Shown here piece by piece: positions 51,239-63,298 of a stretch of 64,000 bases of DNA (its first letter is position 1; every line of letters begins with the position of its first letter). Below the pieces are notes generated by a model. That model worked only from the letters and a program-made list of their open reading frames with translations, did not search any database and was not told where the DNA came from. Position numbers and translations under genes: made by a program. The stretch comes from Stercorarius parasiticus. Its lineage: Eukaryota > Chordata > Aves > Charadriiformes > Stercorariidae. Location: the NCBI GenBank assembly GCA_013396915.1, contig VWZL01004332.1:921206-985205 (forward strand), read 5' to 3'.

Positions 51239-54200
51239 TCCTTTTGTTCATTAACTTTCTAAATATTGCATAAGTACTATTTAAGTTCATTGAACCAAAT
51301 CTCAGCATCTGTAATTCAATCTGATGTAGATGCATTGTATTTAATCCAATTTAATATTGTAATTCAATCTAGCACCAAAAAAACGCTACAAGAAATATAA
51401 AGAATATTTGAATATAATAAAAGAAGTTGAGTACTAATAAGCACAAAAAGAATTTAAAGATATATGTAATCTGATGTTCACAGGGCTGTTCTCCAAGGTA
51501 CGTTGATTCAAGAAATGTGAAAGTACTCAGTAGTAGAGTTTCCATGAACAGCCTTCTCTGTTTTACAAACATACCGTTCAAAAGTGTTGCTGCTAAATAT
51601 TAAATGAATTGCTATTAAAGGACTGTTTGGAAATTTCTGTGTAGCCTGTAGCCTTTTATTTGTTGTTGTTAACTTAGTAGCTGTTAAAGAACTTCTTGGT
51701 ACCATTTGAACTCTAGAGTAATGCTTCAGAAATGCTGAAGGAGATCTTTATGTTTTCCATGGTTAAATATTGCTTTCCTTGGCAGGTATTAAGGATTGGC
51801 CATATCACCTCTCTGCTTGCAATCCAGTGGTTAAGCAGGCTTAACTGATTGCAGTAGTGGTTAATACAGTGGTAGTTTGGCTTATTGAATGCTGGATAAT
51901 AGCGAAGCTGAGGTATTAGGTGGGATCTTAATATTCAGAAATCATAGCAGATGGAAACAGTTATTGCTTCTAATGATCTTCAGTCTAAAGTGTTTGCCTC
52001 CTACTCTTTAGGCTATCAAAAAGAATAAAACACAAACTGCTTTTGTGCAGTTCTCAGCCAGTAAGTTGATCTCTTTAAATTAAGACAGGATGTTGCTTTT
52101 GTAGACACCACAAGTCTGAAGAAAAGTGTGCAGTATTTAATTCTAAATTAATAGTTCCTGCTTTCTAAAAACTCTGCATAGAAAAATAAATTCATGCTTG
52201 GAATGCAAAAGTTTCTATTCTCTCATCTGTAAGACTGAATTTATTTTCTTCACAGACTGTAGTAACAGTTCTTTGGATAGAAAAAGAATAAAGTGTAGTC
52301 CTTGGCATGGCAGGCAGGAATCCAGATTGATTTTAACACTGTACGCAGGAGTTTCTTAAACATGAACTGAAGTAGCAGTTCCATTTTTTTTTGACTGAGG
52401 ACACTTTCAGATACACTTACCCTGAAGAATGCTATTCGGCTGAAAATGAATCTCCTCCCTTTTTCTTGGGCTTAGAAGTCTAGGATTGGTGTGTGGATGA
52501 AGCTACCATCCTGGCTTTGTGCAGTTTTGTTGTGTCTGGGAGCTGCCCATCTGCTCTTACTTTATTACATTCAAAGATTGAGTTGCTGGTAGCAGACACA
52601 AAGAATTAATCAAAGAATTAAAGTGGTAATCTGTTTTCTCAATCGCAACTTTGCTGCAGGGATTCTTATGATGAGACCACATCTTACAAAAACACTGCCA
52701 AAACTTGGTTAGCAACTTGCATTTTATGATGACCTTTTCTCTTTAAGGAAAGGCGGGGGGAGGAAAAAAGGACTAAATTTACAGTCCTGAGAAGTACTGT
52801 GCTTTCTAGCCCAATGGAAACTAATTAGAATAGGAAATTGTCAAAGGACCCAGACTATAAGGAATGCATTTTATGTATACACGGAGTAACATGAGGTTAT
52901 TTTGAAAAGATGACCTCAAGGACATGCCACTTGATTTCAGATCTGTATTTCCTTACAGGCGTCCTTCAAGCCTTTCAGTTTCTCTGTACCTGCTTTTTTT
53001 TTAAATTGGAAAAATGGGCCAAATAACACTTTCCTGCTTTGTCTAAATAATCTGAAGGCAATCAGGTCATCTGTGTTCTCAGTAAATCCTGAAGTCTGTG
53101 AGATGTGTTGATGCTATTGTAATAGTAGGGGCATATGTAAGCAAAACCTAGGTGTTCATATTATTTTCAGTCCTACCTGCTTGAAATATTTTATAAATGT
53201 TGATGATGATTATAGTATGAAAACTCTTCACTTCCAGACAATATAACTAATCAATCTCAAGTGCGCAAATGGTGTAACTGAGGCTGGCAATTACCATCTT
53301 AAATTCGCCCCAAAATTCTGCTTCACTGCTAATGAAGGCAGTTTGCCAGACCCCAAAGTCCCCATTCTGTCCCTTAGCTGTTTAGGGTTCTCTTCTCCAA
53401 GTGCCTCTTGGTGGTAGGTTAGAGTGAAACTCCCAGATTGTGCTAGTAAATTGCTGCGTGCAAAAAGCATTTCCAATTTTAGAGAGCCACCTGCTTTGTG
53501 AGAAGCAACTGTGTGAAAAGGAATGATTTTGGGTATTCAGTTGATACCAATGATGTTATTGTAGTTAGTCTTTACTCACAGGATTAACGTAGTGATTTCT
53601 GTTGGAGGGGGAATACTATAACGTGTTGCTACTTTTATATTTATTACTTGTCTGACAGCATCCAAAGATGATTCTATAAGTGAACTCTCATTAGTTTTGA
53701 GTGTTGCAGTTAGGTATTAAAGAATGTCTCTACTTAAAATAGTTTGACAAATACATAGTAGCAAAAGTAAAACACTATTTTTAAAAATCTGGTTTTTTCT
53801 TATGTAGTACTATATCTTTGCTTTGCCTTTGTTCAGCATGTACAAGGAAGTTGTCAGTTTTATTTCTATTTATGTGGTATTTTCAGTGGTGTTTTCTTCT
53901 GTTTTATAATATGATATTATGATTTGGATTTTTGTGTGAGTCAAGAAAATATTTGTAATACGTTTTTATTCCTAGGTAAGGGTAAGCTTGTATATGTACA
54001 TACTTATTTACCTAGGAAATAAAATCAGGCTCAAAAGTATTTCTTATGTTAACTTTTTTTGTTTTTCCTTTATAGGAAAAAGAAAAAATTAAATTGTAAT
54101 GTTATTTCTATTGTAGGGGTATGTGACCTATGATGAATTATCAAACTTCACGACTTTTATTTGGTCTCTTGACAGAGACAGAATACATCTTCCCACATAC

Positions 54201-56435
54201 CGAAAACTAATGTTTAGTTGAAACACAATAGTATGTCTTTAAGCTTGTTTTGTGTCCAGATGTAGTCTGTCATCTATTTTTAGAAAAGTTAAACGAATTG
54301 AGCACATACAAAATTAGGAAGCTCAGAACAGAATGAACTGTCCTAAGAGGTCAGAGAAAGTAGTCTGCACACTGGTTAATACGTATGTTTTCTGGGTCCC
54401 AAGGCTACTGTTCCCATTTCTGTTAATAAAATTACAGAATCCTCAGAATCCTGTTTTTTCTCATCCATCTTGCACAGAAGATTATATTACTTGCTTAGGC
54501 AGGTTTTAGTTTGTTCTAACTGCTTCAAAAGTGTCAGCTTCTTGGCAGCTGCTTACCCTAGACATAAAATCATTCTTCCAAAATTGATCATACATTAGCT
54601 GATGGCAAGAAATAGTGGTGAGGTGAGTGGTACTATAACAATGTATGGCATTGATATTTAGTTAGCACTTTCGAGTGTCCATTGATGCTACCAGGAGAAC
54701 GCACTCTTATGTAGGCATAAAATTGTGTTCTGAAAGAATGAGTGCTTTCCTTTCCCATATTCCAAAATCAACAAAAGATCAGATCTGTCACTGCAAAGTG
54801 TTCAGTTTTTCTGGTTACCTGTTCCTGACTAGGGAAGGGATTTATATGTAGTAGAGGGCTAACTGGAAGACTATTGAAAGCTGTAAAAAGTCTTCCCTTA
54901 TTCTTAAATAGGCTTTAGCATCTGGCCTTTCTTTAAAAACAGAATTAGAAGATAGTAAGTAGTAAAATTGTTATCTGTTATGAAAGAAAATTTTTACTCA
55001 TTGCATCTATTGTGCTAAAGACTTTGTTTTCATACAATTTTTTAAGCCTCTTCCTTTTCATTTTGAACAAGCCAAACCCACTCAACCAACCAAACCAAAG
55101 TCACGTAACAGATTCTGTGCATGTTTTAGGTCGCAATTAGCTATCACTGTCATTTTTAAAAAAATTTTTCCTTCAATTAAAAAAAACCTAAAGCATGACT
55201 GATTTGAAAAAAATTGCTCCTGATCTAAATTGAGTATTTTTGCACATGTTAATTGGCTATGTATTTTTTTGGTGTTTTTTGTGCTTATGAATTGGTATGT
55301 GTCTACTGGTATGGTGTATGTTATCTTAAGAGAATACTCAGCAACTAGATAATGAATAAGGCTTCTGCTTACAATATGATGAACTTCTACTAGGTGGTTA
55401 ACTTTATTCACTCCAGTTAACTCAGACCTGAAAGTGTCTGAGAATGTGATAATTCATTTTTTAAATATCTGCATATCAATATCAGAAGTTTTACAGTTGT
55501 CCAAGTCCAGAGAGACTTGATTTGATATTTTTAATTCATTATTGTAAGTAAATTTTGCTACTGGCTCCAAGTAACTTTTTCTTTGGATTTAACTTTTTTG
55601 GCTAGTGCTGGCTGATTTGTTTGCTCTGCTCCTGACTAGTTGAATGAAACTTAAGTGTTAAATTGTTACCTGTTTTGACTGCACCGTCATTTCTCTTCTG
55701 AAATATTTTGTTCATCACTTCTTTAAACACAAACCAGGTGTATTTTCATGCTAGAAACAAATATAAGTAGGCAAACCTATTGTAATTTTCTCAGTGTTGT
55801 CAAAAAAACCTGTAGTGGTAAAACTAGTTATACTATTTGCAGTCCTGCTATACTGAATAAGAACTTTTCGGTGAAACAAGTAAATCTTGTTAATAATAGA
55901 TCATTACTAATTAGAAGCTGATGGGAGGTTTGGGAATGTGGGTTTTTTTATTCTTTTTTAATTTTAAATTTAATATATATATTTTTATGGTAAAAACATT
56001 TAAATCTTTGTATGAAATAATCATAAAGGGTCTGATGTGTAAAAATTATGCTTACATAATTGATCACTTGACATTAATATTACATGTTAAAAAATGTCTA
56101 TAAGGTTCTGAAGTGTGAATTAGCAATTCAGTTGATACAATAAATGAACCATAGCTTGTATTTTTAGATTTCTGGAAAATGGAGGAGAAGTCACAGCATA
56201 ATAGTCAAGATATAAGGGGAGTCATGGGCACTGGAGTTGAGAGGTGAACAGATTAACCTAAGCTATGAAAAAGAAGTTTCCTTTTACTTCTGCTAGATAA
56301 AGATGAAGAGGTATCCATCCTTAACTCATCTTTCCTTTAATCCCTAATGATGCTGATATTCTTTTGTAAGTTCATTTGTACCCAGAAAGCATGCTATAAA
56401 ATAGACCTTATCCTTTCACTGTACTTTGCCGACTT

Positions 56436-56520
56436 AAAAAAAAAACAAAACAAAACACAAACAACCCACCCAACCAACCAAATAAACCCCAAAAAAACCC
56501 CACACCAAAATCCAAAAATC
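56436..56520. repeat. A/C-rich low-complexity tract
   Basis: About 85 bases almost purely A and C, moving from an A run through AAAAC units to CCACCCAACCAACC and AAAAAAACCCC. The plus frame across it (56347-56559) is compositional. Confidence 0.9.
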
Positions 56521-57411
56521 AAAGCAACACTGTTTACTTTGATTAGTATCCAGAGATAATAATCAAACATTATTTGCGTATGTACTGTAATGTTTTTAAC
56601 TTTTACCCAGCAGCAAACACAGCATACTGATAAAAGTGAAAATTATTGATGTCATCCCTAGAACTCGCATTCAAAGTGAGCGTGTCAGAGATAACATAAG
56701 GCAAATGGTGTTGGTTAAAATGTGTGAAAACACTTGTAGTATTTTGAATTAGAAAATAACCTCTAATTTATTGTATTGTTGCAATGCACTGACTTCTGCT
56801 CTCCCCAGAGCAGTAGACGTTTCTCTGTTAAGTATATTCAGACTTGCAATAATCTGTAAATTCTACTAGAGGAAGACAATGCTTTACTTAAGAATAGTCA
56901 CAGTGACTTGAAGCCTACAGAAGGCACCACTGCATTTATATTTCTAAGACAAAATAGCTCTGGGGAATAGACAGTTCACTTTATTGCTGAGTGTATTGTA
57001 ATAGGCAAAATAAAAATTTCTGCATTTGAATTTGACAATGGTGGCATGCTTAACTCCTTGCAGTTGCAAAACCATAGGTTTTTTTCAATAATTATAAGTA
57101 GCCGAATTTTAGAATCATAGAATCTGTTAGGTTGGAAGGGACATAAGGTCATCTAGTCCAACCCCCCTGCAGTCAGCAGGGACATCTTCAACTAGATCAG
57201 GTTGCTGAGAGCCTCATCAAGCCTGGCCTTGAATGTCTCCACGGATGGGGCCTCCACCACCTCTCTGAGCAACCTGTTCCAGTGTTTCACCACGCTTATT
57301 GTAAAGAACTTCTTTCTAATGTCTAATCTAAACCTACCCTGCTCAAGTTTAAAATCATTGCCCCTTGTCCTATCGCTACATGCCCTTGCAAACAGCCCCT
57401 CCCCAGCTTTC

Positions 57412-57843
57412 TTACAGGGCCCCTTCAGGTACTGGAAGGCCGCTGTAAGGTCCCAGGCTGAACAACCCCAACTCTCTCAGCCTGTCCTCATAGGAGAGGT
57501 GCTCCAGCCCTCGAATCATCTTCGTGGCCCTCCTCTGGACCTGCTCCAACAGGTGCATGTCCTTCGTGTGCTGAGGGCATCCAGAGCTGGACACAGTACT
57601 CCAGGTGGGGTCTTACGAGAGCAGAGTAGAGGGGAAGAATCACCTCTCTGGATCTGCTGGCCACACTTCTTTTGATGCAGCCCAGGATGCGATTGGCCTT
57701 CTGGGCTGCAAGCGCACATTGTTGGCTTATATCCAGCTTTTCATCCATGAGTACCTTTTCCGCAGGGCTGCTCGCTATCACATCATCCCCCAGCCTGTTT
57801 TGATAACGAGGGTTGTCCCCACCCAAGTGTAGGACCTTGCACT
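57412..57843 (-). pseudogene. CR1 reverse transcriptase, C-terminal part, frame-broken
   Basis: Two overlapping minus frames carry the CR1 C-terminal region. The frame up to about 57826 shows PRYQNRLGDDVIASSPAEK, DEKLDISQQCALAAQKAN, GCIKRSVASRSREVILPLYS and [11 protein letters not shown]; the frame to 57594 resumes with [20 protein letters not shown] and [18 protein letters not shown] few residues expected after SSPAEK are missing without loss of frame. A frameshift follows CVQLW near 57575-57580, and another deletion follows FSLG near 57445-57460. Known role of the intact protein: reverse transcription of CR1 RNA. Here it is inactive. Confidence 0.9.
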
Positions 57844-57848
57844 TGGCC

Positions 57849-58450
57849 TCATTGAACTTCTTGGGCCCACCTCTCTAGCTCATCCAGGTCCCTCTGGATG
57901 ACATCCCGTCCCCCTGGCACATCGACCGCACCACTCAGCTTAGTGTCATCAGCAAACTTGCTGAGGGTGCACTTAATGCCACTGTCTATGTCATTGATGA
58001 AGATGTTGAACAACACCGGTCCCAGTACGGATCCCTGAGGCACACCACTCGTGACCCCTTTCCATCTGGACATTGAACCATTGACCACCACCCTCTGGAT
58101 GTGACCATCCATCCAGTTCCTTATCCACCAAACAGCCCACCCATCAAATTCATATCTCTCCAACTTAGAGAGAAGGATGTTGTGGGGGACTGTGTCAAAG
58201 GCCTTGCAGAAGTCCAGATAGATGATATCTGTAGCTCTCCCCTTGTCCACTGATGCAGTCACTCCATTGTAGAAAGCCACTAGGTTGGTCAGGCAGGACT
58301 TGCCCCTGGTGAAGCCATTCTGGCTGTCTCGAATCACCTCCCTGTCTTCCATGCGCCTTAGCATAGCTTCTAGGAGGATCTGTTCCATGATCTTCCCAGG
58401 CACAGAGGTGAGGATGACAGGGCGGTAGTTCCCAGGGTCCTTTGTAAAAA
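57849..58450 (-). pseudogene. CR1 reverse-transcriptase core (finger/palm), remnant
   Basis: An open frame of at least 184 codons on the minus strand carries the non-LTR reverse-transcriptase core. In order it shows [60 protein letters not shown] (with the first catalytic Asp in the LDFCKAFD motif), [20 protein letters not shown], and the catalytic FADDTKLSG. Upstream the same frame continues toward DPGNYRP (about 58440), without an authentic start. The frame is lost after RWAQ near 57850-57860, where about a dozen bases expected in CR1 are missing. The palm catalytic aspartates are present, but loss of the N-terminus and later frameshifts make it a dead copy. It has no neighbours of related function. 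Confidence 0.93.
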
Positions 58451-58630
58451 TGGGTGCGATGTTTCCCTTTTTCCAGTCACCAGGGACTTCACCTGACTGT
58501 CATGACTTTTCAAATATCATGGAGTGGCTTGGCAACTACATCAGACAATTCCCTCAGCACTCCAGGGTGTATCTCATCAGGTCCCATAGACTTGTGTATA
58601 TTCAGGTTCCTCAGGTGTCTTGCTATATGC

Positions 58631-59875
58631 TATCTTAAGAGTTCTGGTAGAAGACACTGAGATAAATGTTTCAAACTTCAATAGCACTTTAAAAGGGGTA
58701 GTGCTGCCTACTTAAATGAATGGTGGCTTCCACATGCATTAACCTGTATTTGAACTGATCCAAACCCAAAACCTCCCTTGCTGCAGGAGAGATCTTGGTA
58801 TTTGCTGAAACTGTTTAATAGATTCCTTGCAATCTAAGGTTGCTGTGTAGAAGAATGATACTGACTTTTCAAAGCTCTTTCTTGGTGTACTTGACCATAG
58901 CGTACAAAAAGTAATTTTCACTATTAATCCATATCTTAAGGAATTCTGAGAGCACCAAGTTAGTTATTGTTTATAAAGATTTGCTATTACTTTTAGGTTA
59001 CCTTTTAGTACTTATAAAAAAATGTTGAATTAACATCCTTGTGGAAAAAAGTTCTTGGTTTATTCCCAAAACAAGCACTACCACACTGAATAAGTTATCT
59101 TTCTTGGTCTTCCCTGTTAACATGTCGAAGACTCTGATGTAGGCAGCAAAATTCAAGGGCAGAAAAATGGATAATTTTCTTTCCATTTATTCCATTATTT
59201 CTCTCCTGAGGGTAATTTGGTGCATGATGGGTGAAGGAGAGTAAAGGTGAATACGCAGGCAAAAATGAAGTCACGCAACTAAATCACTACTTCCACTGAG
59301 AAATTGAGTGCAACAATTTTTAGCCCTTACCCTTCCATAAAGTTTTCAGTTGGCTGCTAAGACTATTTTGACTATTAGCAGCAGAATCAATTTGAAAGTC
59401 AGGCTTAAATTATGAATTTGAATTTTCAAAGTTTTTGTTTTGAAAGACCAAACAAATACTGTAGTCAACAGCTTATCCTGTTTGTAAATTTTAGAATGTT
59501 CATATTAGGCAATAAGGATATTTATACAAAGTAGTGTGTCATAGAGGCTACATTCTCCAAGTTGTTTGCATTTTATGAAAGTGGAAGTATCTTGCTACAA
59601 TACATAAATTTAAATATTTTAAACTTTATTTAAGTTTTGTTTCATTAGTTACAGGTGGTAATTAGTGTTGAACTGTTATAGCCTCATTTGTGATGTATGT
59701 AAAGGCTTTTATTTAAAGTAAAATCTCCAATGTCCTAGGAAAGCCCATATGTCTTCCCTCAAAGAGTTAACTCAAGTTATTTAGTCTTGTTTGCAGTAAT
59801 AGCAATCTGTCAGCCCTTGAATTGAGAAACGACAAAGCTGCCAAGTTATGTTTAATGAAAATTGCTTGTGAGACT
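58631..59875. other. Gene-less spacer between two CR1 copies
   Basis: About 1.2 kb of AT-rich DNA with no gene or repeat recognised. It separates CR1 elements in opposite orientation. Confidence 0.6.
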
Positions 59876-59885
59876 TGTGAAAGTC
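59876..59885. repeat. 10-bp direct repeat at CR1 5' end (TGTGAAAGTC)
   Basis: TGTGAAAGTC occurs here and again at 60372-60381, at the 5' and 3' boundaries of the CR1 fragment. It fits a target-site duplication, although TGTGA also belongs to the CR1 tail repeat. Confidence 0.7.
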
Positions 59886-60371
59886 CCCGGGTCAAGCTCC
59901 CTGGTTCAAGAAGGACAGGGCACTGCTGGAGAGGGTACAGCAAAGGGCTACAAAGATGATTAGGGGACTGGAGCATCTCTCTTATGAAGAAAGGCTGAGG
60001 AACTTGTGTCTTTTCAGTCTGGAAAAAAGACAACTGAGAGGCGATCTTATAAATTCTTATAAATACTTAAAGGGTGGGTGTCAGGAGGATGGGGCCAGGC
60101 TCTTTTCAGTGGTGCCCAGCGACAGGACAAGAGGTTATGGGCACGAACTTGGGCATAGGAAGTTCCGCCTAAACATGAGGAGCAACTTCTTTACTTTGAG
60201 GGTGGCAGAGCCCTGGAACAGGCTGCCCAGAGAGGTGGTGGAGTCTCCGTCTCTGGATACATTCAAAACCCACCTGGACGCGTTCCTGTGCCACCTGCTC
60301 TAGGTGACCCTCCTCTGGCAGGGGGGTTGGACTAGATGATCTCCAGAGGTCCCTTCCAATCCCTGTCATTC
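59886..60371 (+). mobile_element. CR1 LINE, 5'-truncated 3' fragment
   Basis: Plus-strand CR1 of about 486 bases, from the C-terminal coding region (CTGGTTCAAGAAGGACAGGG, CTACAAAGATGATTAGGG) through TTTTCAGTGGTGCCCAGCG, AACAGGCTGCCCAGAGAGG and TCTGGATACATTCAAAACCC to the tail GGGGGTTGGACTAGATGATC, TCCCTTCCAATCCC, CATTCTGTGA. The tail uses the ATTCTGTG octamer, unlike the ATTCTATG tail of the 57111 copy, so it is a different subfamily. It lies in opposite orientation to that copy. Confidence 0.95.
59904..60303 (+). pseudogene. CR1 reverse transcriptase C-terminal fragment, open frame intact
   Basis: An uninterrupted frame of about 133 codons covers the CR1 C-terminal domain: [99 protein letters not shown], ending at a stop at 60301-60303. 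The catalytic core lies upstream and was never copied here. The frame is open only because the fragment is short and fairly young; there is no reason to think it is expressed as a protein. Confidence 0.88.
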
Positions 60372-60381
60372 TGTGAAAGTC
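60372..60381. repeat. 10-bp direct repeat at CR1 3' end (TGTGAAAGTC)
   Basis: Exact partner of 59876-59885; its first five bases continue the CR1 octamer tail. Confidence 0.7.
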
Positions 60382-61448
60382 TTACCTAGTTTGTAATAAA
60401 ATTATTATTTAAATATTTTAAATAGGTGGTAGGTGTAACAACAACTACTCTGTCATCAGTGGTCTTTTTCTTTTCCATCCTTTGGAAATGAATTCTCTCT
60501 GGATCTGGATTGAGTCACAGAAATCTTAAATACATGTATACAAAACCAAAGACACTTCATTTGCATTCATTCTACAGAAGTAACATAGGCTAGTGGTCAT
60601 TGCATAGCACTAATTGCCAGAACTACAGGGATTACTTTTATAATTAGTAGATACGTTTGTGTTCCTAGACTGAATCCATAGAACTAAGTGAGCTTAATGA
60701 CTGATCTGTGGCCATAAACCAGTTGGTATTTACTAATTTGAATAATTTTAGTTCTGAAAACATTAGAGAAAGAATATGCCAGTTCCTTTGTGAAGTATTA
60801 AAGCTGAACAAACTAAATGCAGCTTTGCATTGCAAACCTATATGGTTTGATGACAGTTCCTTGCATTCAGTGAAAAGGGCCAAGCAGTCAGCAGAGTAAA
60901 TAGTTCTGGGTTGCTCTTCACAGCACAGTGGAAGAAGTCAAAATTCAACTGTATGTGTATAATGGTTTCTGTGCAAAGTAAATCAGAGCGCTACTGTTGT
61001 TCCTGTGGTAGAGCTCAGGTGTATATTTTCCCCTTAGTATACCTATAAATCTAGTGAACCTCTTGGGATGAGTCATGTAAGATTGTATCATATATCTTTC
61101 TGCTATTGAAGACCGACTACAATTTTACTAATTTTATACATAGCCCATAGGAAAATCCTTTTCAGGTTATGCTTATATAGTACTGTTAAATATTAGTCAT
61201 GAGTGGTTTTGGACTATAATAAAATATGGATGGTAAAAAGAAAGGTAGCAGATGTTGGATCAAAATACAACATAGGTAAGGGAAAGATAATTTATAAAGC
61301 CGTTTGGAAGTCATATGGAGTCATTTATAGAGCCATATGCTTTGTCCTGTACTGCAGGGAATGTGTCTTTGTACTTGCTGACCCAGATCCTCAGTTCTTA
61401 TGAATCAGTATACCTTTATTGTCTAAGCCACTGACTTGGAATGTTTTT

Positions 61449-61453
<5 letters not shown>

Positions 61454-61518
<65 letters not shown>

Positions 61519-61578
61519 AAAAAACAAAAAAACAAACCCAAAACAAAAAACAAGATCAAGCCAACCAACAAAACACCT
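61454..61578. repeat. 64-base A run with A/C-rich continuation
   Basis: 61454-61517 is uninterrupted A. It grades into CAAAAAACAAAAAAACAAAC and then a C-containing A-rich stretch to about 61578. No AATAAA lies in the 50 bases before it and CR1 has no poly(A) tail, so it is not an obvious retrocopy tail. The exact length is doubtful because homopolymers of this size are hard to assemble. The lysine-rich frame (61419-61604) is an artefact. Confidence 0.9.
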
Positions 61579-63283
61579 CCTGTTTTTCATGTGCTAATAG
61601 CTAGGTTGCTACTCTGTATATGCTAATAATCTGGGTTTTAGCTTTGATTAGACCACCTGGAACTCATCTGATGGGAATGCTTATATCATCAGATTGTAAA
61701 GAAAGCCAGTATTTTAACAAGCTACGTTTGATTTAGGAAGAGGAGGAAGTATTGACACTATGCTCTATCGATAAGTACGCATGCTTTCACAGAAGCAAAG
61801 CATTTTTATGAAAGCTGTATTCAATTCTTCAGGGATCTCTGCAGATTTTATAGATTCAGAGGAGTTTGTGAAAGATTCAGAATTATCAAAGGTAACGTTG
61901 TATGTTTGGATATATTTGGACAAAAATACTGATAACATGAACAAATCTGTTTTCTGAGATAGTTTTGTCACAACATGGATATTAATGTATGCCAGTAATT
62001 GGAGAGACCCTCAAACAGCTTTATGGTCTCTCAAGGAACTCGGTTCTAGTATCTAGTGTCTCAGTAAGGCTATGCTAGAATCTCTCTTCATCCCAGAGAG
62101 TATCATGATATTTTGAGGAGGCAGTTCTTTAGTATAAGCACGTGTTGATTCAATAGGAATACCTTCTCAAAATCAGTCACTTCACATTTGTTTAGTCATC
62201 AGTTACTAACTGCAGAACTGGTGTTTTACTAAATTCAAACTCAATAGAAGTCACAAGGTGATTTTCGTAGCAGTGTTTTACTTCTGTTGATGTAATTGTC
62301 TATCATGATCCATACAACTGGTAACAGCATCAACTAGATCCTCTTTTGTCAGTTTTGTGCACTGTTAGCAGCAAAAGTGATTGCATTTCAGTGGGTGAGA
62401 GTGTTATCAAACATTGTACATGTACCAGGATTTTAAAAAGTACCTGGAGAGAGTGTGTATGTGAGAGAGTGAGTTAATTGTAAAAACAGAGACGCAACCC
62501 CAAACTCTCACTGAAGGAATGAGGGAGGGAACAGTTTTGTTACAGTGACTTGGGACTTGCATGCAAGCTGTGTATAGTTCTAACCTTACTTTTTCTGTTA
62601 AGTATTCCATTTATTTTTATACTTTTCTACTGTTTTGCTCTAGCCATTTCATAAACAGCCTACCTAACAACAGTTTGAGCCTGGCTTCCAGCAGGGCTGA
62701 CATTCTCATAATTGATATGCCTATGTTGATGAAAAATTTCCCCCACTTGGATTCCAGCAGAACTTGCTGGTTACAGGGAGTGAAGAGCACAGCAGAAAAT
62801 CATACATTTTTAAAAATGTATTTTTTTTTGCTGACTGATGATCATTTTACTAAATATCCCTGTTGCTAGGTCTCTGAGTAATGAAAGCATTCGTTTGAGC
62901 TCCAGGGTCTGGAGCACAGCAAGCCAGTGATGCCGCCGTCACTGGGATGCTGGGTGTCTAAGATGTCAGGAAGCAGACTCAAAGCTGTATTAGAATAACC
63001 TAGAATTAATTGTTAAAAGGTCTGTAAACTCTTTGCAAGAAATTGGTCCTTTTCGTCACACGAGTTACTTGTTGATGTGGCCTTTGTGCTAATTTGGTAG
63101 CCAGGAACAAGATTTTCATTCAAACCTCTAATACTCTTTCTGTAAGGTGAACTGAGTCATGTAATGTAGTTAGGAATCTCCCTTGTGATGGGAAGCTTGC
63201 CCGACTCCTAGCGTAAATTTGTGGGGATTGATTAATTCTATTTCCCTCCATTTTTCTAGACATATTTGAGCCTCTCTTAAAGA

Positions 63284-63298
63284 TTTTTTTTTTTTTTT
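63284..63298. repeat. T15 homopolymer
   Basis: Fifteen consecutive T; low complexity only. Confidence 0.9.

Larger units (their letters stand above)
33661..57110. other. Long gene-less AT-rich stretch
   Basis: About 23 kb with no recognised gene, RNA gene or young mobile element. Two possible MIR remnants (36364-36460, 45118-45222), several A/C-rich tracts (40106-40151, 43275-43318, 46802-46846, 51201-51238, 56436-56520), a T run with one N (36880-36907) and a 68-base gap are noted separately. Open frames reach 149 codons (40007-40456 minus), but their composition follows low-complexity DNA. This reads as intron or intergenic sequence. Confidence 0.5.
57111..58630 (-). mobile_element. CR1 LINE, 5'-truncated, about 1.5 kb
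   Basis: The 3' end at the left reads AGAATCATAGAATCTG on the plus strand, the reverse complement of CR1 octamer repeats, followed by AGGTTGGAAGGGACATAAGG and CTAGTCCAACCCCCCTGCAG. Going right, the 3' UTR, the C-terminal domain and the reverse-transcriptase core follow in CR1 order. The element fades out near 58620-58635, so the endonuclease and the first ORF are missing, the usual result of incomplete target-primed reverse transcription. The frame is broken by small deletions, so it cannot move on its own. It is the longest mobile element in the window. Confidence 0.95.

Noticed and set aside
61200..61517. Processed pseudogene ending in the long A run
   Set aside because: No AATAAA in the expected 10-30 bases before the run and no recognisable protein upstream.
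61419..61604. Poly-lysine open frame
   Set aside because: Direct translation of the 64-base A run.
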